From assembly GCA_045647865.1 (NCBI GenBank), contig JAZRMW010000066.1, positions 41,859-105,858 on the forward strand: a stretch of DNA of 64,000 nt. The letters run 5' to 3'. Positions 53,029 through 60,566 of the stretch are shown in pieces; positions within the stretch are counted from its first letter, which is position 1; the number at the start of each line of letters is the position of its first letter. Under the pieces are notes generated by a model. That model was not told the origin of the DNA. It searched no databases and saw nothing but the letters and a program-made list of their open reading frames with translations. Source of the stretch: Phocaeicola_A sp045647865. Lineage in GTDB: Bacteria; Bacteroidota; Bacteroidia; Bacteroidales; Bacteroidaceae. The translations under genes and the position numbers were made by a program.

Positions 53029-54339
53029 TTACTCCCACTCAATCGTAGCCGAGGGTTTCGGCGACATATCATAGCATACGCGATTAATACCCGGTACTTC
53101 CTTGAGAATACGGTCAGTAATTTTCAACAGAATAGGCCATTCTATTTGTTCAATGGTAGCAGTCATCGCATCCACAGTATTGACAGCTCTGATAATCACA
53201 GGCCAGTCATAACTTCTCGCATTATCTTTCACACCTACACTCTTGAAATCAGGAACTACAGTGAAGTACTGCCATACCTTCTTATCGAGTCCAGCAAGAG
53301 CAAACTCTTCACGCAAGATTGCATCACTCTCACGCAAAGCTTCCAGACGGTCACGAGTGATGGCACCCAGACAACGCACGCCCAAACCAGGACCTGGGAA
53401 TGGCTGACGATAAACCATTTCATAAGGCAAACCAAGTTCTACGCCACAAGCACGAACTTCATCCTTGAACAGTTGCTTCAGCGGTTCTACCAATTCAAAT
53501 TGAAGATCTTCGGGAAGACCACCTACGTTGTGATGACTCTTTACCATCTTAGCAGTCTTGGTACCACTCTCCACTATATCGGGATAGATAGTTCCTTGTC
53601 CCAAGAAATCAATACCTCCAGCCAACTTACGTGCCTCTTCCTCAAAGACACGAATAAATTCGCCACCGATAATCTTGCGTTTTTGTTCGGGATCAGCCAC
53701 ACCTTCAAGCAAGCCTAGGAATCGGTCAGTTGCATCCACATATACGAGATTTGCACACAACTGGTTGCGGAATACTTCCACCACATTTTCACTTTCACCT
53801 TTACGCATCAATCCATGGTTCACATGCACACACACGAGATTCTCACCAATAGCTTTCAGCAACAATGCAGCAACAACAGAGCTGTCCACTCCACCAGAAA
53901 GAGCAAGCAACACCTTCTTGTCACCCACCTGACGGCGAACAAGTTCTATTTGATCGGCCACAAAATTCTTCATGTTCCAGTTAGCTTCGGCCTTACAAGT
54001 ATCAAAGACAAACGACTTGACTGCTATTTTAATAGCTTCCTCATCGTTCTCGAACTGGGCGAGTTTCACATCACAAAGCGCCTTATCATGTCCAGCAGCC
54101 ATTACGGGGAAACCTGCCTCATAGATTTCAGGCAACACGTCGATGGCCACTCCGTCAATCACATTATTAGGACCTCCATTGATAATGACACCCTTCACGT
54201 TAGGCAACGCCTTTAACTCTGCAGCAGTAATATCATGCGGATAGATTTCGCTATATACTCCCAACGCACGGATGGCTCGGGCAAGCACTGTATTTTCGTG
54301 GCTTCCCAAGTCGAGGATTACAATCATGTCTTGCTTCAT
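53029..54339 (-). CDS. guaA: GMP synthase with degenerate, shortened glutaminase domain
   Basis: 436 aa, against about 505-525 aa for normal GuaA. The ATP-pyrophosphatase part is intact: L-A-L-S-G-G-V-D-S-S (148-154 region), V-H-V-N-H-G-L-M-R, L-G-Q-G-T-I-Y-P-D, K-S-H-H-N-V-G-G-L-P, F-P-G-P-G-L-G-V-R and the dimerisation end K-P-S-A-T-I-E-W-E. The N-terminal class-I amidotransferase is reduced to about 115 residues. Its start is recognisable (I-L-D-L-G-S-H), but the catalytic G-V-C-Y-G loop has become V-M-A-A-G-H-D, and about 80 residues with the His-Glu pair are gone. The frame is continuous, so this is not a simple frameshift. I infer an ammonia-dependent enzyme, or one with a separate partner. 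Similar short forms seem to exist in gut Clostridia (from memory). Confidence 0.9.
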   Translation of the reverse strand: MKQDMIVILDLGSHENTVLARAIRALGVYSEIYPHDITAAELKALPNVKGVIINGGPNNVIDGVAIDVLPEIYEAGFPVMAAGHDKALCDVKLAQFENDEEAIKIAVKSFVFDTCKAEANWNMKNFVADQIELVRRQVGDKKVLLALSGGVDSSVVAALLLKAIGENLVCVHVNHGLMRKGESENVVEVFRNQLCANLVYVDATDRFLGLLEGVADPEQKRKIIGGEFIRVFEEEARKLAGGIDFLGQGTIYPDIVESGTKTAKMVKSHHNVGGLPEDLQFELVEPLKQLFKDEVRACGVELGLPYEMVYRQPFPGPGLGVRCLGAITRDRLEALRESDAILREEFALAGLDKKVWQYFTVVPDFKSVGVKDNARSYDWPVIIRAVNTVDAMTATIEQIEWPILLKITDRILKEVPGINRVCYDMSPKPSATIEWE

Positions 54340-54422
54340 TTTTCTTTTCTTATTTTAATTAATTGGTCTTACCTTTTTTTCTTTTCAAAAATAAACAACG
54401 CGCTTCACCTTGAAACGCGATG

Positions 54423-54430
54423 CAAAAGTA
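54423..54430 (-). promoter_or_regulatory. -7 box of the guaA-like gene
   Basis: Minus-strand TACTTTTG, exact match; expected leader about 80 bases. No -33 match at 19-20 bases. Confidence 0.45.
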
Positions 54431-54494
54431 ATACAAATTCACGAAAACTCACGTTACCAAATCCTGTTTTTTTATCTTTACTCCAACATTTTTT

Positions 54495-55196
54495 CTACGT
54501 ATTTACCAAGTTGAGTATATGACAAGCAACAAGAGCCGCTGTCTCCGTACGCAATCTCGATTGTCCAAGGCTGATAGATTGAAAACCATAATCCATAGCC
54601 AACTGAACTTCCTCACGACTAAAGTCTCCCTCTGGACCAATCATCACTACAACATTCTCTCCTGGTTTCACTACATGTTTCAATAAAGGTTTCTCACCTC
54701 CCAAATCATTATAACAATGGGCTATAAATTTCTGTCCCGGATGTCCCAGTTTAACGAAACGAGCAAAATCCGTCATTTCATTCAACACGGGCTTCACCGG
54801 TTTAAGAGATTGCTTAATTGCAGAAACCAGAATTTTATCCACGCGTTCAGTTTTGAGGACTTTACGCTCAGAAAAACGACAATTCAGGAAAGTCAATTCA
54901 TCAAATCCAATCTCAGTAGCTTTCTCAGCAAACCACTCTACCCTATCCATATTCTTAGTCGGAGCCATGGCTATATGCAAATGTCCCGTCCAAAAAGAAG
55001 ACGGTTTTTCCTGATTAAGTATTCGAAAAAGGCAACGTTTGGGAGAAACTAATGTAAGTTCTGCTTCATAAAAGCTGCCACAACCATCCGTAATCTGTAT
55101 ATGATCACCCTCTTTCATTCGGAGCACACGGGCACAATGGCCTGCCTCTTCTACAGGAAGTTCCTGACAAGCCTTGATATTCGGAACATAAAACAT
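54495..55196 (-). CDS. rsmE: 16S rRNA (uracil-1498-N3)-methyltransferase
   Basis: 233 aa SPOUT-class methyltransferase. It has H-C-A-x-V-L-R-M-K-E-G-D near the N-terminus, A-P-T-K-N-M-D-R-V-E-W-F and K-A-T-E-I-G. The knotted SAM site is V-V-M-I-G-P-E-G-D-F-S and I-S-L-G-Q-S-R-L-R-T-E-T-A. Full length. Lies 37 bases downstream of the DUF151 gene, probably co-transcribed. Confidence 0.94.
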   Translation of the reverse strand: MFYVPNIKACQELPVEEAGHCARVLRMKEGDHIQITDGCGSFYEAELTLVSPKRCLFRILNQEKPSSFWTGHLHIAMAPTKNMDRVEWFAEKATEIGFDELTFLNCRFSERKVLKTERVDKILVSAIKQSLKPVKPVLNEMTDFARFVKLGHPGQKFIAHCYNDLGGEKPLLKHVVKPGENVVVMIGPEGDFSREEVQLAMDYGFQSISLGQSRLRTETAALVACHILNLVNT

Positions 55197-55233
55197 AAAT
55201 ACTTTATTTTTTTACTTTTTTATTTAATGGCAA

Positions 55234-55812
55234 TCATTCCCCTACATTCTTTTCCCTACGAGCAATTTCATCACGCAACTGGGCCGCCAATTCATATTTC
55301 TCATCACGGATAGCACGAGAAAGAGCTTCACGCAGGACTTCGATATCAACTGATGAAACTGGAATAGAAATGGCACCATGCCCATCTTCAAAAATATGTT
55401 CACGGGCAAGCAAAGATTCAATAGTATATATAGGAGCATTACAACGCAAAGCAAGAGCTATGGCATCACTGGTACGCACATCCACAAGTTTTACAATGCC
55501 ATTCTGTTCAATTTCAAGAGACGAATAATAGACACCATCTAACACCTTATGTATAACAACTTCACGTAATTGCATGCCAAAAAGACGCATTGTCTGCAAA
55601 TATACATCAGGCAACAATGGACGTTCCAGCTTCACACCACGCATCACAACCAGAATTGATTGAGCCTCAAAAGCGCCAATCATAACAGACAACTTACGCG
55701 TTCCTCCAGCTTCACACAACATCAAAAAAAACGGTTTCTGTCCTGATACACCTTGGGTGATATCCGACACCTCCATCAACACTTTTTCTAACATATATTC
55801 CGCCATTTTCAT
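55234..55812 (-). CDS. DUF151 (bifunctional nuclease-like) protein with UVR motif
   Basis: 192 aa. The DUF151 domain covers residues 1-140: V-M-I-G-A-F-E-A-Q-S-I, R-P-L-x-x-D-V/Y and V-D-V-R-T-S-D-A-I-A-L-A-L-R are the family signature. The C-terminus carries a UvrB/UvrC-type motif (A-I-R-D-E-K-Y-E-L-A-A-Q-L-R-D-E-I). Relatives have nuclease activity in plants and bacteria, but the biological role is unclear. Confidence 0.9.
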   Translation of the reverse strand: MKMAEYMLEKVLMEVSDITQGVSGQKPFFLMLCEAGGTRKLSVMIGAFEAQSILVVMRGVKLERPLLPDVYLQTMRLFGMQLREVVIHKVLDGVYYSSLEIEQNGIVKLVDVRTSDAIALALRCNAPIYTIESLLAREHIFEDGHGAISIPVSSVDIEVLREALSRAIRDEKYELAAQLRDEIARREKNVGE

Positions 55813-55933
55813 TGAAAATTCATCTATTATTCCCTAAACACCCGCTCAAACACAGATGTTCACATGAAACATTATCCGTTTCTGCATGCAAAAATAATGC
55901 AAACTGAGTAAATATCAAAAGAATATAAAAAAA

Positions 55934-55960
55934 AACTCTTCATCCATCCGACAAAGAGTT
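55934..55960 (-). terminator. Second hairpin downstream of small RNA copy B
   Basis: AACTCTT (55934-55940) with AAGAGTT (55954-55960) form a 7-bp stem followed on the minus strand by a run of T (complement of 55927-55935). It lies just after the sRNA copy B terminator and may act as a back-up stop before the DUF151 gene. Confidence 0.6.
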
Positions 55961-55972
55961 TCATAGTTTTCT

Positions 55973-56041
55973 AAAAAAAAGAAGGTTGTCTCCCGACAAC
56001 CAATCTTCCATTAACCTTAAATCTAATACCATGAAAAACAC
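55973..56041 (-). ncRNA. Small-RNA-like transcription unit, copy B
   Basis: A perfect promoter (56046-56076) is followed by the 30-nt block 56039-56010 that is identical to copy A (32439-32410), then an 8-base variable part, then a 7-bp terminator stem GGTTGTC/GACAACC (56001-55984) and a T-rich tail. The unit is about 65-70 nt. The core and promoter geometry are the same as in copy A, while the terminator stem is different in sequence but equal in shape, the mark of a paralogous regulatory RNA. It sits between GH25 and DUF151 genes on the same strand. Confidence 0.68.
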
Positions 56042-56045
56042 ATTG

Positions 56046-56076
56046 CAAAGATAAGCCTTTTTGTCTAATTCACAAA
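56046..56076 (-). promoter_or_regulatory. Promoter of small RNA copy B
   Basis: Minus strand TTTG (56073-56076), exactly 19 bases, TATCTTTG (56046-56053): a perfect consensus promoter with no open reading frame behind it other than the short sRNA. Confidence 0.75.
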
Positions 56077-56142
56077 AAGAGAAGTCTTTATTTATACAAA
56101 ATTTAACTCTTATTAAAAATTTTACCGTAAAAAGGAGGCTTT

Positions 56143-57018
56143 TCAGCGAATGGTCATCTGCATCAATTCTTCTAAATTACCATTGAATATATTCAAATCA
56201 ACATGAGTCTTTATACCATCAAGATAACCACGATCAGTATGTTGCCAAAATTTCCATGCACCTTCATACTCCAAATCCTCCACATAATAATGAGCTATCC
56301 AATAAGGATAATGCGTAAAAGGTGAATCGCTAAGATACTTAGTTTTAAACTTATAAGAAGCATAAATTATAGGAGCTACTCCATAATGACGCTCCACGAT
56401 GGAAAGCCATGTATAAACACCCTGCTGAAGTTGCTCAACCCCACCTTTGCCCACAACTTCCACATCCAGTACCGGTGGAAGATCTCCTGGCTGTAACTGC
56501 ACTTGAGAGATAAAATTACGAGCCTGGATATCAGCTGGTACATCAGGAAGGAAGAAATGATATGCACCACGCACCAAACCACACTCACGGGAAGCTGCAA
56601 AATTATATCGGAAACTGTCATCTACAAAATCCCCACCCTCAGTTGCTTTCATAAAGACAAAATTAATCGGTCGATCACGATAAGTCGCCAAACTGAGACG
56701 AGGCCAATCCACCTCCCCTTGATGGTGAGAAATATCTATACCGTGCACATAAGGACGGATAAAATAGATATCCTGTACATCCTCACGCAACAAATAAGGA
56801 CGAAAGAAAAAGAAATAAATAACAACTATGTAAGCCAGACCAACTAACGAAACTCCTCCCCAAATAGCCCAAGGAGCCAATTCTCCGTCACGTTGAAAAA
56901 AAGAATAAAAACCTTCTTTCAATTTTTGCCAATTCCATTTGCTTACATCCTGTTTGTTTTTCGCAGTTCTCCTCGAACGAGAATTTGTTTTTCGTGGTTT
57001 TCGGGTAGTATTTTTCAT
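56143..57018 (-). CDS. Membrane-anchored GH25 lysozyme-like muramidase
   Basis: 291 aa from ATG 57018; an in-frame GTG at 57036 is less likely. A very basic cytoplasmic start (1-45) is followed by one membrane helix (about 50-75), so it is a type-II membrane protein. The GH25 domain (about 92-285) has H-G-I-D-I-S-H-H-Q-G-E-V-D-W, F-V-F-M-K-A-T-E-G, R-G-A-Y-H-F-F and the catalytic L-P-P-V-L-D-V-E-V. It should cut beta-1,4 bonds in peptidoglycan in the periplasm. A CACGGATT repeat touches its 5' end. Confidence 0.92.
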   Translation of the reverse strand: MKNTTRKPRKTNSRSRRTAKNKQDVSKWNWQKLKEGFYSFFQRDGELAPWAIWGGVSLVGLAYIVVIYFFFFRPYLLREDVQDIYFIRPYVHGIDISHHQGEVDWPRLSLATYRDRPINFVFMKATEGGDFVDDSFRYNFAASRECGLVRGAYHFFLPDVPADIQARNFISQVQLQPGDLPPVLDVEVVGKGGVEQLQQGVYTWLSIVERHYGVAPIIYASYKFKTKYLSDSPFTHYPYWIAHYYVEDLEYEGAWKFWQHTDRGYLDGIKTHVDLNIFNGNLEELMQMTIR

Positions 57019-57030
57019 GCTATATATATC

Positions 57031-57097
57031 AGGCACGGATTACACGGATTGACACAGTTCAATTTACTTGCCCGCAACATCCGTTTAATCCGCGCCT
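57031..57097. repeat. CACGGATT palindromic repeat, copy 2
   Basis: Left arm AGGCACGGATTACACGGATT (57031-57050), right arm CCGTTTAATCCGCGCCT (57081-57097). It forms an imperfect hairpin 12 bases upstream of the GH25 start codon. Confidence 0.65.
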
Positions 57098-57140
57098 CAA
57101 TTTAAATTCATTGACACAAAGTCAAAGATTTGCCTTCTTA

Positions 57141-58781
57141 TTATTTAGCCTGCTCAAGAGCCAATGTCTTGGTAGGTTGGTCACATACTTCAGTAGGACC
57201 AAAGTATTGGATAGGACCTGGATAAACATAAGCAGTCTCCAACGCCCATTCATCACGCTTGGCTGCAAATGCCTTGAAAGGAGCACCATCCAACTTCACG
57301 AGTGCTTTTTGAATAACCGGCTTCATTTCACCGTGGCGACGCTCCATGTTCATCATCATAGTAATGGGCACACCACCGGCAATCCACTCTTCAGCAGGAG
57401 CAGTAGTATTGCGAACACTTGACATATAACCAGTCTTACCGTTAGCAATCAACATTGAAGCCGTATAACCAAGTGCATAGCAATAGTCTGCATCATAGTT
57501 AGAGGGGGCAGCACAACGGCCCTCATAACCAAAGAAGTGATGCTGAGCAGCGAATTTGCCAACAAATTTACCCTCTTCTTTCCACTGAGCGAGCTTAACA
57601 GCTACCATATCAGACAGCAATTTTTCAGTCTCAATCAAAGAAACCTGTACATTACCATGCGGGTCACGATCAAGTGTCAACTGACGGGCAACACCTTCGG
57701 GCAAAGATGCATAGATAGCAGCATTCTCTTCTGAAAGTTTCGAAATCACCCACTCACGCTGAGCGCTCTTCTTAATCATTGCGAACTCGTTGCTGGCAGC
57801 CAACAAATCATTCAATTCAGCAATCAACTTCTTCATTGCAGGAATGAACTCAATCAAGCCTTCGGGAATCAATACTGTACCGAAGTTATTACCCTGAGCT
57901 GCACGGTTGGCAACAGCCTGAGCAATATAAGTAACTACATCGTCCAATGACATGTTGTTAGCCTCAACTTCTTCTGACACGATACAGATATTGGGCTGAG
58001 TCTGAAGAGCACACTCAAGGGCGATATGAGAAGCCGAACGTCCCATCAGCTTGATAAAGTGCCAATATTTACGTGAAGAGTTGCAATCACGTTGAATATT
58101 ACCAATAACTTCTGAATAGACCTTACATGCAGTATCAAAACCGAAAGAAGTTTCAATCATTTCGTTTTTCAAGTCACCATCAATAGTCTTAGGGCAACCG
58201 ATCACCTGAACGCCACACTTCTTGGCAGCATAGTACTCGGCCAATACACAAGCGTTGGTGTTAGAGTCGTCACCACCAATGATAACCAAAGCATTAATAC
58301 CCAATTCCTTGATAATTTCAAGACCTTTTTCAAACTGTTCAGCCTTTTCAAGTTTCGTACGTCCAGAACCGATAATATCAAAACCACCGGTATTACGATA
58401 TTCATCGATAATGTCAGCAGTCAATTCCTTATAGTTATGATCTACCAATCCACCAGGACCAAGAATAAAGCCGAAAAGACGACTATCCTTATTCAAAGCT
58501 TTTACTCCGTCGAAAAGACCTGAAATCACATTATGTCCACCAGGAGCCTGACCACCAGAAAGAATCACACCTACATTGATAGCGGGATAAGCAGTCGCTT
58601 CACCTTCAACAAACTTAATCAAAGGCATTCCGTAAGTATTAGGGAACAAAGCCTTGATAGCCTCTTGGTCAGCTACAGACTGGGTGGGAGCACCCTCTTC
58701 TACTTTCACTGCGCCCTTCAAAGCTTTAGGAAGCTTGGGCTGATAAGCTGCACGAGCAATTTGCAATGCACTCTTTGTCAT
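57141..58781 (-). CDS. pfp: Diphosphate--fructose-6-phosphate 1-phosphotransferase
   Basis: 546 aa, the long PPi-dependent class. It has G-V-I-L-S-G-G-Q-A-P-G-G-H-N, F-I-L-G-P-G-G-L, and I-I-G-G-D-D-S-N-T-N, where the second Asp is the mark of PPi specificity. C-P-K-T-I-D-G-D-L-K-N (catalytic Asp region) and K-L-M-G-R-S-A-S-H-I-A follow. It catalyses the reversible PPi-driven phosphorylation of fructose-6-phosphate and is the normal glycolytic phosphofructokinase in many Bacteroidetes. It stands alone; I see no consensus promoter in 58782-59005. Confidence 0.96.
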   Translation of the reverse strand: MTKSALQIARAAYQPKLPKALKGAVKVEEGAPTQSVADQEAIKALFPNTYGMPLIKFVEGEATAYPAINVGVILSGGQAPGGHNVISGLFDGVKALNKDSRLFGFILGPGGLVDHNYKELTADIIDEYRNTGGFDIIGSGRTKLEKAEQFEKGLEIIKELGINALVIIGGDDSNTNACVLAEYYAAKKCGVQVIGCPKTIDGDLKNEMIETSFGFDTACKVYSEVIGNIQRDCNSSRKYWHFIKLMGRSASHIALECALQTQPNICIVSEEVEANNMSLDDVVTYIAQAVANRAAQGNNFGTVLIPEGLIEFIPAMKKLIAELNDLLAASNEFAMIKKSAQREWVISKLSEENAAIYASLPEGVARQLTLDRDPHGNVQVSLIETEKLLSDMVAVKLAQWKEEGKFVGKFAAQHHFFGYEGRCAAPSNYDADYCYALGYTASMLIANGKTGYMSSVRNTTAPAEEWIAGGVPITMMMNMERRHGEMKPVIQKALVKLDGAPFKAFAAKRDEWALETAYVYPGPIQYFGPTEVCDQPTKTLALEQAK

Positions 58782-59005
58782 AATTCTAAAATTCTTTTTA
58801 TATAGATAAATTAATACACTTTTATCATTTCATCCATTATCCGGAAAGACAAATGGATGTGCAAATTTCGCTTATTTTTATCGATAGACAAAGAAAAAAA
58901 GACAAATATTTATCCACAAAAAGCGAAAAAGTATTATTCTCGTCTTCTCCAGTAAATATAAATGCATTTTTGCAAAGGAGAGATTACACTACACCCAAGA
59001 TAGAA

Positions 59006-59043
59006 AGAAAAAAAATGGTAATTGAGAAACCTCAACTACCATT
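59006..59043 (-). terminator. Terminator of the tRNA cluster
   Basis: 13-bp stem with one mismatch: AATGGTAATTGAG (59014-59026) and CTCAACTACCATT (59031-59043), loop AAAC. On the minus strand it is followed by T8 (complement of 59006-59013 region). Confidence 0.8.
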
Positions 59044-59050
59044 CTGAAAG

Positions 59051-59123
59051 AGCGGAAAACGAGGCTCGAACTCGCGACCCTAACCTTGGCAAGGTTATGC
59101 TCTACCAACTGAGCTATTTCCGC
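59051..59123 (-). tRNA. tRNA-Gly (anticodon GCC), copy 2
   Basis: 73-nt cloverleaf on the minus strand: acceptor GCGGAAA/TTTCCGC, D-arm AGCTCAGTTGGTAGAGC, anticodon loop with GCC, T-arm with GTTCGAG. CCA is not encoded. Identical to the copy at 59409-59481. Confidence 0.95.
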
Positions 59124-59158
59124 AAAATGTTTTTTTTGAAATCTTACTTTTCATTTCG

Positions 59159-59242
59159 TGAAGAGAAGGAGACTCGAACTCCCACGACATAACTGTCACT
59201 ACCCCCTCAAAGTAGCGCGTCTACCAATTCCGCCACCTCTCC
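59159..59242 (-). tRNA. tRNA-Leu (anticodon GAG)
   Basis: 84-nt class-II tRNA with a long variable arm. D-arm GGCGGAATTGGTAGACGC, anticodon stem CTACT/GGTAG with loop TTGAGGG (GAG), T-loop TTCGAGT, discriminator A. Confidence 0.93.
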
Positions 59243-59276
59243 ATGTTTGAAAAGAGCTTTTCACATCTTTCTTTAG

Positions 59277-59357
59277 TGCCCAGAACAGGACTCGAACCTG
59301 CACGTCTCTCAACACTCGCACCTGAAACGAGCGCGTCTACCATTCCGCCACCTGGGC
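59277..59357 (-). tRNA. tRNA-Leu (anticodon CAG)
   Basis: 81-nt class-II tRNA. Acceptor GCCCAGG with TCTGGGC, anticodon stem CTCGT/GCGAG with loop TTCAGGT (CAG), long variable arm, T-loop TTCGAGT, discriminator A. Confidence 0.93.
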
Positions 59358-59408
59358 ATTCAAGCAAAGAACCGAAGGTCCGTAAGATGCTTACACAATA
59401 TTTCAAAG

Positions 59409-59481
59409 AGCGGAAAACGAGGCTCGAACTCGCGACCCTAACCTTGGCAAGGTTATGCTCTACCAACTGAGCTATTTCCGC
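59409..59481 (-). tRNA. tRNA-Gly (anticodon GCC), copy 1
   Basis: 73 nt, identical to 59051-59123. First in the cluster, about 40 bases after the promoter start. Anticodon GCC reads GGC/GGU. Confidence 0.95.
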
Positions 59482-59523
59482 ATTAGAACGCTTGCCGTAT
59501 CAGTTATTTCTGATTTGCGGGTG

Positions 59524-59555
59524 CAAAGATACTACTTTTTCTGATAACCCACAAA
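59524..59555 (-). promoter_or_regulatory. Promoter of the tRNA cluster
   Basis: Minus strand TTTG (59552-59555), 20 bases, TATCTTTG (59524-59531): consensus. Together with the terminator at 59006-59043 it defines a transcript of about 510 bases. Confidence 0.7.
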
Positions 59556-59638
59556 TTTTCGAGAAGATATTTTTGAATAAAATTTCGACTATTATTATAA
59601 CTCACTGATAGACAAACATTACAATTTTCCGCATTTTA

Positions 59639-59739
59639 AGCACGGATTACACAAATTCCACGATTTCACTCTCTCAGAGCCACATTTGTACATGAGAATG
59701 CACATCTGCATTTCCGTGCAATTTACGCAATCCGTGCCT
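59639..59739. repeat. CACGGATT palindromic repeat, copy 3
   Basis: Left arm AGCACGGATTACACAAATT (59639-59657), right arm AATTTACGCAATCCGTGCCT (59720-59739); these pair with few mismatches. It lies just after the eda stop and may serve as its 3' hairpin. Confidence 0.65.
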
Positions 59740-59744
59740 AAATA

Positions 59745-60413
59745 TTACTTACGCAAAGCGGCAATGTAACCAAGAGCCTCGCGACATTTCTCTGTCACAT
59801 ACGTCCAATCCTCAGCTTCCACCTTATCTTTGGGGAAGAGTTTTGAGCCCATACCTACACAGAAAACACCAGCTTTGAACCATGCCGTCAAATTCTCTTC
59901 TGTAGGTTCAACACCACCAGTTACCATCAACTTTGACCAAGGCATGGGAGCCATCAAACCTTTCACGAGTTTAGGGCCAAGCACATCACCGGGAAATACT
60001 TTGCAAAGATCACAGCCAACCTCTTGTGCCGCACCCACCTCCGACACGCTTCCGCATCCGGGAGTATAAGGAACAAGACGACGGTTACAAATCTTGGCAA
60101 TCTCAGGATTAAACAAAGGACCTACCACAAAGTTAGCACCCAACTGGAGATAGAGGGCTGCCGTTGCCGGATCAACCACCGAACCGATACCAAGTGCCAT
60201 TTCAGGACACTCCTTAGCAGCAAACTTCACCACTTCTGCAAACACTTCGTGAGCAAAGTCACCACGATTGGTAAACTCAAATGCACGGACACCACCATCA
60301 TAACAAGCTTTTACTACCTTTTTGGCCACCTCCGCATCTTTGTGATAGAACACGGGCACCATACCTGTAGCACCCATTTTGTTCAGCACCGCTATTTTAT
60401 CAAATTTTGCCAC
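59745..60413 (-). CDS. eda: KDPG / 4-hydroxy-2-oxoglutarate aldolase
   Basis: 222 aa. It cleaves 2-keto-3-deoxy-6-phosphogluconate to pyruvate and glyceraldehyde-3-phosphate. It has G-V-R-A-F-E-F-T-N-R-G-D (catalytic Glu region), F-V-V-G-P-L-F-N-P, Y-T-P-G-C-G-S-V-S-E and the Schiff-base Lys in C-K-V-F-P-G-D. V-T-G-G-V-E-P-T is also typical. The start is a GTG at 60413 (V-A-K-F-D-K-I-A-V-L); no ATG fits the conserved N-terminus. It is 153 bases downstream of kdgK, the enzyme for the step before. Confidence 0.95.
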   Translation of the reverse strand: MAKFDKIAVLNKMGATGMVPVFYHKDAEVAKKVVKACYDGGVRAFEFTNRGDFAHEVFAEVVKFAAKECPEMALGIGSVVDPATAALYLQLGANFVVGPLFNPEIAKICNRRLVPYTPGCGSVSEVGAAQEVGCDLCKVFPGDVLGPKLVKGLMAPMPWSKLMVTGGVEPTEENLTAWFKAGVFCVGMGSKLFPKDKVEAEDWTYVTEKCREALGYIAALRK

Positions 60414-60566
60414 AATTACATATACTATTTAAATTTACAAGGTACATTTTTTAGTTGCACCTTGTAAACTGTGGATTATACTTTATTTATTCTTTTATTC
60501 AACTTTCACCATTCACTTTCGTACGCGAAATTACACTTTGTAAATGGTCATTTGTACTTGAATTAA

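Noticed and set aside
53029..54339. Frameshifted guaA pseudogene
   Set aside because: The frame is continuous, the ATPPase domain is fully conserved to its last residues, and the glutaminase remnant is clean coding sequence, so it looks like a functional variant.
59221..59466. 81-codon open frame through the tRNA cluster
   Set aside because: It is a translation of two tRNA genes and their spacers.
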